From contig SCUD01000015.1 in assembly GCA_004297335.1 (NCBI GenBank), forward strand, positions 1-64,000: a DNA stretch of 64,000 nucleotides. Direction: 5' to 3'. The translations under genes were made by a program, and so were the position numbers. The DNA is from Gammaproteobacteria bacterium. Its GTDB lineage: Bacteria > Pseudomonadota > Gammaproteobacteria > Steroidobacterales > Steroidobacteraceae. The notes beneath the pieces were generated by a model. That model did not search any database and had not been told where the DNA came from. It worked only from the letters and a program-made list of their open reading frames with translations. Below, one piece after another: positions 16,001-22,860 of the stretch (position 1 is the first letter of the stretch; each line of letters opens with the position of its first letter).

Positions 16001-17788
16001 TCAGTCCGCCAGCTCGAAGTGCAGCCGCATCGCCACGCGCTGGTCCACCGGCACGCCGTTGCTGTGCACCGGCTCGTAGCGCCAGCGCGCGAGCGCATCG
16101 AGCGTCGCGCGGTCGAACACACCGGCCGGCTCGGCGGCGAGGATCCGCGGTTCACGCGTCGTGCCGTCGCGCGCCACCGTGAACTCGATTTCGATCCAGC
16201 CCTCCAGGCGCTGGAGCACGGCCCGCTCGGGATAGTCCGGGGATCGGAACCGCCGGCGCTGCAGCTGTGATTCCGGGACGATGGTCGGCGGTGGCGCGGC
16301 CGCCGGTTCCGCCGGCGTCGCCACGGGCTGCAGCACGACCGTGCTGATCGCCGCAGGTGCCGCGTCAGCCGAACTGCCGGCTGCCGGGATCAGCTCGACC
16401 TCGCGCTGGCCGGCGAGCCTTGCTGCCTGCAGGTCCGACCGCAGGCGCGCCAGCGCGGCGCGGTCGTGGTTCAGTGCAATCGCGTCATGGGTCCAGGCGC
16501 TCGCTGCCTCCAGGTGGCCCGCGGCCAGTTCGCGGCGCGCGTTGTTCTCGAGCAGCGCACCGAGCAGCTGGATTCCCTGGCGGATGCCGGGGTCGGCTGG
16601 ATCCAGCCGCCGACCGGCAAACAGGTAGGCATGGGCACTGTCGGCGCCGCCGACCAGGCGTCCGCTGGCCATGCGCTCACTGGCGAGCTGCACGAAGCTC
16701 TGCACGCGGCCGGCATCGCTGCGCGCGGCCCGGACATCCAGCGTGTGTCCGGCCTGCACGTCGGCCACGGTCGGCGTGCGTGGCGCCGTTGTCCGCCGGT
16801 TGCGCTCGCGCGCCAGTGTGGCGGTGAAGTCCGCCAGTCGCGGATGGTCTGGCTGCACGGAGCGCAAGGCATCGATCGCGCCGGCGAGCCCCGGAAGGTC
16901 GTTGTCAGCGCGGGCATGCTCGGCCTCGATCACGAACTGGTCGGCGATCCGCTCGATGCCACGCGTGGCGATCGGGTCGCCGGGATGCCGGGCCAGGACC
17001 GCACGATAGAGTTCGACGGCATTGCGCCCCGGCGGTTCGACGAGGCGCCCCTGGGACAAGGCGACGCCGGCGGCGTCGAGCAGGCGCAGCACGGCCGGAT
17101 CCTGGCCCGGGTCGGACTGGACCGCCGCTGACTGCGTACGCTCGGGCAGCAGCTCGCCGAGCTGGCGCCACGGCTTCCAGGTGACCAGCGCGGCGATGAT
17201 CGCGAGCAGCGGCAGCAGCAACAGGCTGCGGCGCAGGTAGCGGCGCAGGCGGGCCCGCTCGAGCCGGGGCAGCAGCAGGCGCAGACGAGACAGCTGCGGC
17301 CGCAGCGCCGCGATCAGCGGCAGGCCAGGCGCTGCCGCCGGGAGATCCGCGCCCTGCTGCTCGCGCCGCTGGGTCGCGTCGACGAAGTTGCGGATCCGCT
17401 CCGCGGAGGCGGGCTTGTGCAGGAAACGGAAGATCGCCCCCTGGGAAACCAGGTCGGCGAGGCCCGCTTCGTCGTCGCGCCGGCCGGCCACGATGATCGC
17501 GAGGTCGGGAAATTGCGCGTGAATCGTGCTGACCAGGGCGCGTGTGTCGTGGTCCGCCAGCGAGGCGTCGAGCAGCAGCACGGCGTTGCCGGCCGCGACG
17601 ACCAGGTCGGCTGCGTGGGTCACGTCGTCAGCCCGCCAGACGCGATGACTGCCGGCCAGCGAATCGCGCAGCAGCGAGGTCAGCGCCGGATCGCCGGACA
17701 GCACGATGACATTGGCGCCCGTGGGACGCTGGGGCGTCGTGGCCGCCATGTTAGTCGGCAGTCTGTTGCCGGAAGTCCGGATATTCAT
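16001..17788 (-). CDS. receiver-like domain fused through a TM segment to a periplasmic TonB C-terminal domain
   Basis: About 595 residues (GTG 17797 would add three). Residues ~22-135 resemble a response-regulator receiver: NVIVLSGDPALTSLLRDSL, VLLLDASLAD (candidate phospho-Asp), and FLHKPAS (conserved Lys-Pro). The acidic pair is reduced and the usual Thr/Ser position is Ala, so phosphorylation is uncertain. A basic stretch then a single TM (SLLLLPLLAIIAALVTW, ~residues 185-205) leads to a helical, TPR-like periplasmic region and a Pro/Ala linker. The last ~90 residues (SPDYPERAVLQRLEGWIEIEF, DRATLDALARWRYEP) are a TonB C-terminal domain. TonB proteins normally couple ExbBD energy to outer-membrane receptors; ExbBD is not in the window. 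Confidence 0.85.
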   Translation of the reverse strand: MNIRTSGNRLPTNMAATTPQRPTGANVIVLSGDPALTSLLRDSLAGSHRVWRADDVTHAADLVVAAGNAVLLLDASLADHDTRALVSTIHAQFPDLAIIVAGRRDDEAGLADLVSQGAIFRFLHKPASAERIRNFVDATQRREQQGADLPAAAPGLPLIAALRPQLSRLRLLLPRLERARLRRYLRRSLLLLPLLAIIAALVTWKPWRQLGELLPERTQSAAVQSDPGQDPAVLRLLDAAGVALSQGRLVEPPGRNAVELYRAVLARHPGDPIATRGIERIADQFVIEAEHARADNDLPGLAGAIDALRSVQPDHPRLADFTATLARERNRRTTAPRTPTVADVQAGHTLDVRAARSDAGRVQSFVQLASERMASGRLVGGADSAHAYLFAGRRLDPADPGIRQGIQLLGALLENNARRELAAGHLEAASAWTHDAIALNHDRAALARLRSDLQAARLAGQREVELIPAAGSSADAAPAAISTVVLQPVATPAEPAAAPPPTIVPESQLQRRRFRSPDYPERAVLQRLEGWIEIEFTVARDGTTREPRILAAEPAGVFDRATLDALARWRYEPVHSNGVPVDQRVAMRLHFELAD

Positions 17789-18214
17789 CGCTGTCACGGT
17801 GCCGTCGGTCCTCGCCCCGGAGAGTCCTGTCCCTGCGCGATCGTCCCCGTCCGGACCCCATCGGGCCCCGGGCGGGGACGGGCGATATTCTTTGACAAAA
17901 TCCCCGGTGGTGAACGGGACACAGGTCGCGTTTCCCCGCTCCGGACCGTGATCCAGGTCAAAAAACCCTTCCGGGTCCGCGACTTGTCCGGGGGCGACTG
18001 ACCTGGCCGCCGCAGGGGTCCATCGTCGTTGCTGGAACGCAACGCCGGGCCAACGGAGCTGGAATCATTCGAATTATGTGAACCTCGACAGGCGCCCCGT
18101 TTCCTGCTTATCTTGGCCCCCGTTGAAACCGGGTCGCCCGTCCCACAGAAAGCAAAAGAGCGCAGTTGGGTTACGGCGGGTGGCATTTGAGTTGGGGAGC
18201 TAGAGGGGGTGCAC
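17789..18214. other. 426-base intergenic region without a recognised gene
   Basis: No ORF here looks coding. It contains TTGACA at 17892 without a matching -10, a 6-bp hairpin (CGTTGC/GCAACG, 18027-18044), a short AT-richer patch around 18065-18085 (TTCGAATTATG) and a purine-rich stretch (AGAAAGCAAAAGAGCG) before the gene at 18215. It probably carries the divergent promoters of the TonB fusion and of the 18215 gene; a structured leader is possible but I cannot match one to a known riboswitch. Confidence 0.5.
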
Positions 18215-18688
18215 ATGCCGGGGGTACCGAGCGTGCAACGACAGATCGCGTTTGTATCGAGCCTGCCGGCCGAGCATCATCATCAGCTCGAATTGTTGCT
18301 GTTTTTCAACGGCTGCCAGGATCGTGTGCGCAACGGCATCGTCACCGCGATCGATCGCTACGGTCCGCCCGAGATCCTGGTCGAGGGTGCGACGCTGCGC
18401 GTGCGCGTAGCCGGCCCCACCGAGGTCCAGTGCCTGTTCGCGATCGAGCGCGAGGGCAAGGTGTCGCGGCCGATCGGCGTGATCCTCTATCTGCGGGACA
18501 GCTTCGAACGCATCACCGTGCTGCACCTCGTCATCGACGAGGCCTACGCGGCCGGCGGGCCGCGGGCGCGCTACAACCTGCTGCTGCGTCTGGTGCAGGC
18601 GGTGCGCCGCGTGGCGCGCTGCACCTCCGGTATCCGGCACGTGGAGCTGCTGTACTCACAGCATCGCCCCCGCGCGGCCTATGCGTGA
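18215..18688 (+). CDS. conserved-looking cytosolic protein of unknown function
   Basis: 157 residues from ATG 18215, preferred over GTG 18209 because the AGAGGGGG ribosome binding site spans that earlier codon. No signal peptide or membrane segment. The C-terminal half (ITVLHLVIDEAYAAGG, LLLRLVQAVRRVARCTSGIRHVELLYS) has the beta-loop-helix-beta look of a GNAT-like acyltransferase fold, but the acetyl-CoA P-loop (Q/RxxGxG/A) is not visible, so this is only a structural guess. The stop codon overlaps the start of the SYLF gene by eight bases. Confidence 0.6.
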   Translation: MPGVPSVQRQIAFVSSLPAEHHHQLELLLFFNGCQDRVRNGIVTAIDRYGPPEILVEGATLRVRVAGPTEVQCLFAIEREGKVSRPIGVILYLRDSFERITVLHLVIDEAYAAGGPRARYNLLLRLVQAVRRVARCTSGIRHVELLYSQHRPRAAYA

Positions 18689-19244
18689 TACGGGAACGTT
18701 GATCCGCACTGTTGCTGTGCTGTTCACTTTGCTGCTGCTGGCGGCTGCGCCGGCACGGTCGTCGTCGTCGTCGCGCGAGCAGCTCGACGCCGAGGTGAGC
18801 GAGGCCATCAGTACCCTCTACCGGCACTCGAGTGCCGCCAAGGACCTGGCCGGCCGGTCGGCCGGGATGCTGGTCTTTCCGCGGGTCATCAAGGGTGGTA
18901 TCGGCATCGGCGGCGAATACGGTGAGGGCGCGCTGCGGGTCGGTGGCCGCACCGTCGGCTACTACAACATCGTATCGGGATCGATCGGCTTCCAGCTCGG
19001 GCTGCAGCGCAAGAGCGAGGTCATCCTGTTCATGAACCGGCGCGAGCTCGACAAGTTCCGCAGGCGGGACGGCTGGAAGGCCGGGGTCGACGGCAGCGTG
19101 GCGCTCGCGACCCTTGGCGCTGGCGGGAAGATCGACACCGAGACCGCGAAGAAGCCGATCATCGGCTTCATCTATTCGAACCAGGGCCTGATGTACAACC
19201 TGACCTTCGAAGGCTCGAAGATCAGCGAGATCCGCAAGCGCTAG
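18681..19244 (+). CDS. exported SYLF (YSC84-like) domain protein
   Basis: 187 residues with a signal peptide (TVAVLFTLLLLAAAPARS) followed by a SYLF domain: SAGMLVFPRVIKGGIGIGGEYGEGAL, YYNIVSGSIGFQLGLQRKSEVILFM and KPIIGFIYSNQGLMYNLTFEGSKISEI. SYLF domains in eukaryotes bind phosphoinositides; bacterial members are periplasmic and poorly characterised, possibly lipid-binding. It is translationally coupled to the unknown gene upstream. The next gene is convergent, 30 bases away. Confidence 0.92.
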   Translation: MRDTGTLIRTVAVLFTLLLLAAAPARSSSSSREQLDAEVSEAISTLYRHSSAAKDLAGRSAGMLVFPRVIKGGIGIGGEYGEGALRVGGRTVGYYNIVSGSIGFQLGLQRKSEVILFMNRRELDKFRRRDGWKAGVDGSVALATLGAGGKIDTETAKKPIIGFIYSNQGLMYNLTFEGSKISEIRKR

Positions 19245-19249
19245 CCCCG

Positions 19250-19273
19250 CGTCGCCCGCAGCCACCGGCGACG
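19250..19273. terminator. weak hairpin between convergent genes
   Basis: Arms CGTCGCC and GGCGACG (7 bp) with a 10-base loop lie exactly in the 30-base gap between the convergent SYLF and DUF502 genes. There is no T tract, so terminator function is uncertain. Confidence 0.3.
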
Positions 19274-19274
19274 T

Positions 19275-19883
19275 TCATGCCCCTCCGCTGCTCCCGGTCC
19301 GGCCCCCGGACAAGCCGCCGGTCAACACCAGGCGCATCGCGGTCTCGACCGGCAGGTCGAGCGGCTCGATGGCCGTGCGCGGCAACAGCGCGGTATAGCC
19401 ACCGATCTGGTAGCTCATGGGAAAGTACACGGCGACCAGGCCATCCACCGACGCGGACAGGCCGAGCTCAGCCGCGTCGTCGCGGGTCACGAAGCCGATC
19501 ACCAGCGCGTCGCCGAAGCGCGCGAGCACGACGCGCCTCAAATCATGGTGCCCGCCAGCGGCGGGCAGCAGCTTCATGAAATCGCGGCTCGCGCCGTAAA
19601 TCGTCTTGACCACCGGGATGCGGTCGAGGAAGGCCTCCCCGGATGCGAACAGTCGCCGCACGATCAATGCGTTGACCAGCGTACCGGCGACGAGCAGCAG
19701 CGCGACTGCGGCCGCAATGCCCATGCCGGGACGGTAGAGGTGCTCCGGAAGGACCAGCGTGATGGCCCGATGCAGCAGTGCCTCGGTCGAGGTGCCGAAC
19801 CACCACAGCAGCCACAAGGTCAGCCCGAGCGGCAGCACCACGACCATTCCGCGCAGGATCGCGCTCTTCAGCCAGTTGAACAT
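19275..19883 (-). CDS. DUF502 family membrane protein
   Basis: 202 residues. Two N-terminal membrane segments (GMVVVLPLGLTLWLLWWFG and GIAAAVALLLVAGTLVNALIV) are followed by RIPVVKTIYGASRDFMKLL and YFPMSYQIGGYTALLP, the hallmark stretches of DUF502 proteins. The family is widespread in proteobacteria, with homologues in plants (LIKE-COV); its molecular role is unresolved. It is monocistronic here, divergent from the small exported gene at 19965. Confidence 0.9.
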   Translation of the reverse strand: MFNWLKSAILRGMVVVLPLGLTLWLLWWFGTSTEALLHRAITLVLPEHLYRPGMGIAAAVALLLVAGTLVNALIVRRLFASGEAFLDRIPVVKTIYGASRDFMKLLPAAGGHHDLRRVVLARFGDALVIGFVTRDDAAELGLSASVDGLVAVYFPMSYQIGGYTALLPRTAIEPLDLPVETAMRLVLTGGLSGGRTGSSGGA

Positions 19884-19964
19884 GCATCCTCCCGGGCAGC
19901 TGGCAGCTGCGCCGTGCTGGTTTCGCGTGCATGATACTGGCCGGGCCGACTGTGGAGGGAGCCG

Positions 19965-20408
19965 ATGCGACAGGTCGTATTACTGGGCTCCTGGCTGCTC
20001 GCCGGGCTCGCCCTGTCAGCGCCCGCCGGGCTGGTGGACCGCGACGCAGTCTTCGCGCGGGCCCGGGAGATCGCTGTGGCCACGCTGCCGGGCATCGCGG
20101 CCGCTGACCTCGACGGATTCCGGATCGCTTATGTGCTGACGCTGCTCGAGACCGGCAATCCGGAGGGTGGATTCGAGGTCGACCTGCTGCTGCGATCCTC
20201 GCGCAGCGTCGTAGCGGCGCGGGACGTCATCAGCGTGGCGGACGACACCCAGGACCAGCTGCAGCTCGAGTCACTGCTGCAGGATGCCGAGCAGGCCTGG
20301 CATTACCGGACGGTCCGCGTGCGTTTTGCGGAAACCGGTGACGCCGCACCGGCTGCAGAGTTCTCCAGCCTGCTGTTGAACCGGGACCCTGAACTGCCGG
20401 CTCAATGA
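19965..20408 (+). CDS. small exported protein of unknown function
   Basis: 147 residues with an N-terminal signal peptide (VVLLGSWLLAGLALSAPAG). The rest is acidic and mixed alpha/beta (AYVLTLLETGNPEGGFEVDLLL, LQLESLLQDAEQAWHYRTVRVRF), looking like a small soluble periplasmic domain. A GGGAG ribosome binding site precedes the ATG. No family is recognised. Its end overlaps the end of the convergent DAK2-DegV gene by seven bases. Confidence 0.65.
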   Translation: MRQVVLLGSWLLAGLALSAPAGLVDRDAVFARAREIAVATLPGIAAADLDGFRIAYVLTLLETGNPEGGFEVDLLLRSSRSVVAARDVISVADDTQDQLQLESLLQDAEQAWHYRTVRVRFAETGDAAPAAEFSSLLLNRDPELPAQ

Positions 20409-22258
20409 TCCGGTGACGGGATCGCTCCGGCCTCCTCCATACGCTGCGCGGCGACGACGACGCAACCGGGGCCACCGTGCACGCCGAATGCGGTGCCGAG
20501 CGGGATGATCGGCAGCATCTCGATCTTCGGCAACCGGCTCGCCAGGACGTCCTGCACCTGCCGGGCTCCGTCGACGGCATCGGCATGGGCGATCGCGACG
20601 CGCCAGCGCCGTGCCGGGTCGAGACGGCGGGACAGATGACGGCCGAACCGGCGGTAGAGATCGTGGCGACCGGGCAGGACGCCACTGGCGCGGATGACGC
20701 CGTCGGCGCCGATCGCGAGCACCGGCAGCAGGTGCAGCCAGTCGGCAACCCGGCGCAGCCAGCCCGGCACCCGCCCGCCACGCACTGCGTACTCGAGCGT
20801 GGTCACGCAGCCCCAGGCGCGGGTAGCGCGCACCGCGGCGATTGCGGTTGCCCGCACCTCGTCACCGGTGGCGCCAGCCGCCGCGGCTTCGGCCGCACGC
20901 ATCGCGATCAGCCCCTGGCCGAGCGAGACGGTACGGGAATCGACCGTGAGGATGCGGGCGTTGGTCTGGGCCCTGGCCGCGGCGGCCTCGCCGTTCTGGA
21001 AGGTTCCGCTCAGACGCGAGCTCAGGCCGATGTACACGACCGCGTCGTAATGTGAACCGACGAACTCGAACGCGCGCCGGAAATCGCCAGGCGGTGGCTG
21101 CGAGGTCTTCGGGTGCACCGGGTTCGTCGCCAGTTCCCGGAAGAATTCGGCCGGCGACAGACCGACCTTGTCCAGGTAACTGTGGGCGCCGAAGCTGATG
21201 CGCACGGGCACCATGTGGATGTCGAGTTCCTCGAGTATCGAGTCCGGCAGGTCGGCGGCGGAGTCGGTGACGATCGCGACGTGCCGGCGCGCTGCATGGT
21301 GGGCCATCTCCTGCTGGCGCTGCATGTCATCGGCCTTCTCCCGGCTGACCTCGCCATGACGCGCGGCCAGCTCGAACAATTGCCGTGGCTCGTTGAGGTG
21401 CAGGTGCAGCCGGACCTTGCGTCGCGTGCCGGCGACGACCAGGCTGGAGCCGAGCCGGGCTGCATCCTCGCGCAGCCGGCGGCGGTCGATGTTTTCCCCG
21501 GTGATCATGCACTCGACGCAGTAGCGGTGTTCGAGATCCTGCTGCTCGCCGGCGGCCGGTCCCTCGTCGTGCAGCAGTGCCGGCGTGGCGTCTTCGGCTG
21601 GCATGACGCCGGTTTCGAGATAGCTGGCCATGCCCTCGAGCAATTCGACCAGGCCCAGTGCCCCGGCGTCCACGACGTTGGCGCGCCGCAGGCTCTCGAG
21701 CTGGTCGCGGGTCGCGGCGAGCGAGCTGCGCGCGGTCGGGAGCGTCGCCGCGAACAGCTGGCGGAAATCGCTCACGCCTTCACCGACCTGCATGGTGACC
21801 GCGGCAGCGAAGTCCGACAGCACGGTCAGGATCGTGCCTTCGCGCGGCTCCGCCAGCGATTCGCGCGCGTAGTCGGCGCCGTCCCGGACCGCACTGGCAA
21901 AGCTCTCGACGGTGAGTTCGGCGAGGTGGCCGGCCCGGTCACCGAGGCCCAGGAAGAACTGCGCGAGGATGGCGCCGGAGTTGCCGCGCGCCCCATCGAG
22001 CGCAGCATCGGCGACCCGGGTCAGCAACTGGCCGGCGTGCTCGTCGGGCTTGCCACGCAGGCCCGCGAGGACCGCCTGCAGCGTCAGTGCCAGGTTCGTG
22101 CCGGTGTCGCCGTCGGGTACCGGAAATACATTGATCTTGTTGATGATCTCCTCGCGGGAGACCAGTCGCAGGATGCCGGCCCGCAGCGCCCGCGACAGCT
22201 GCGTGCCATCCAGCAGCTGCAGGGGAGGTCCTGTCGCTGCCGCGACCGTGCCCACCAC
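20402..22258 (-). CDS. DAK2-DegV fusion (FakA-FakB-like fatty acid kinase)
   Basis: 618 residues from GTG 22258. Residues ~1-205 are a DAK2 kinase domain: NKINVFPVPDGDTGTNLALTL (Mg-ATP binding Asp cluster) and GARGNSGAILAQFF. Residues ~235-320 match the middle domain of FakA (HRYCVECMITG, VRLHLHLNEPRQLFE). From ~325 the protein is a DegV/FakB domain: VAIVTDSAADLPDSIL, TSQPPPGDF, LSSRLSGTFQ and GPGCVVVAAQ. In Firmicutes FakA phosphorylates fatty acids held by separate FakB proteins; here the binding partner replaces the FakA C-terminal domain in one chain. It lies eight bases behind gspB. Confidence 0.9.
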   Translation of the reverse strand: MVGTVAAATGPPLQLLDGTQLSRALRAGILRLVSREEIINKINVFPVPDGDTGTNLALTLQAVLAGLRGKPDEHAGQLLTRVADAALDGARGNSGAILAQFFLGLGDRAGHLAELTVESFASAVRDGADYARESLAEPREGTILTVLSDFAAAVTMQVGEGVSDFRQLFAATLPTARSSLAATRDQLESLRRANVVDAGALGLVELLEGMASYLETGVMPAEDATPALLHDEGPAAGEQQDLEHRYCVECMITGENIDRRRLREDAARLGSSLVVAGTRRKVRLHLHLNEPRQLFELAARHGEVSREKADDMQRQQEMAHHAARRHVAIVTDSAADLPDSILEELDIHMVPVRISFGAHSYLDKVGLSPAEFFRELATNPVHPKTSQPPPGDFRRAFEFVGSHYDAVVYIGLSSRLSGTFQNGEAAAARAQTNARILTVDSRTVSLGQGLIAMRAAEAAAAGATGDEVRATAIAAVRATRAWGCVTTLEYAVRGGRVPGWLRRVADWLHLLPVLAIGADGVIRASGVLPGRHDLYRRFGRHLSRRLDPARRWRVAIAHADAVDGARQVQDVLASRLPKIEMLPIIPLGTAFGVHGGPGCVVVAAQRMEEAGAIPSPDH

Positions 22259-22266
22259 CGTCCGAC

Positions 22267-22860
22267 CTATTGCCGCGGCAGCAGGAAACGCTGCCCGCGA
22301 TAGTCGAGGATCGCGCCCTCACGCGTGATCTCGCGCAGCGTGGGACCCTCGGTCAGCACGCCGCCCTGCTGATATCGCCGGCCGTTGATGAATACGGCTC
22401 GCCGTGCCGGATCGTCGGTGTACACGTGCAGGTCCATGGACAGCTGCGGCAGTCCCGCCGTGGCGGTGGCTGGCAGCTCAGCGATCGGCACCAGTGTCGG
22501 GTCCGGTGCCGGGGGTGGTGCCACGGCCTCTGCGGTTGGCTGCGTTTCCTCGAGCAGCGGACGGACCTCCGTCAACGCGACGATCGCTGGCGTGGCCGGC
22601 GGCGGTGTCACCGGCGGCGCGATGATGGCAGGGGCTTCCATGGCGGTGGCGGGTACGCCAGCAGGTTCCGCCGGCGGCGCATCGCGCAGCAGCAGGACAC
22701 CGAGGACCGCGACGTTCAGAATGACGAGCAGTACGATCGCGACCAGGGCCCAGGGAGGGCGCCGCTGTGGACGCGCGGTGGGCAATTCCGCAATGCCCGG
22801 TCCGAGCTGGCGCTGCCGTTCGTGCTCGGACTTGCGCAGGGCATCCAGTACGAAGCTCAT
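22267..22860 (-). CDS. gspB: GspB-type general secretion assembly protein
   Basis: 197 residues. The cytoplasmic start MSFVLDALRKSEHERQRQLG is characteristic of GspB/ExeB, followed by a TM (WALVAIVLLVILNVAVLGVLLL), a Pro/Ala-rich periplasmic linker and a C-terminal domain (MDLHVYTDDPARRAVFINGRRY, LREITREGAILDYRGQRFLL) matching T2SSB. With GspA it helps pass the GspD secretin through peptidoglycan in Aeromonas/Vibrio. Its ATG overlaps the gspA stop (ATGA). No other type II secretion gene is in the window. Confidence 0.92.
   Translation of the reverse strand: MSFVLDALRKSEHERQRQLGPGIAELPTARPQRRPPWALVAIVLLVILNVAVLGVLLLRDAPPAEPAGVPATAMEAPAIIAPPVTPPPATPAIVALTEVRPLLEETQPTAEAVAPPPAPDPTLVPIAELPATATAGLPQLSMDLHVYTDDPARRAVFINGRRYQQGGVLTEGPTLREITREGAILDYRGQRFLLPRQ

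Noticed and set aside
15986-16012. Hairpin CTGGCGG/CCGCCAG at the end of ptrB
   Set aside because: Seven-base stem, no T tract and it overlaps the end of the TonB fusion gene; too weak to call a terminator.
18181-18195. Sigma-54-like element TGGCATTTGAGTTGG
   Set aside because: The -24 half is good but the -12 reads GG instead of GC, and the predicted start would remove the ribosome binding site of the 18215 gene.
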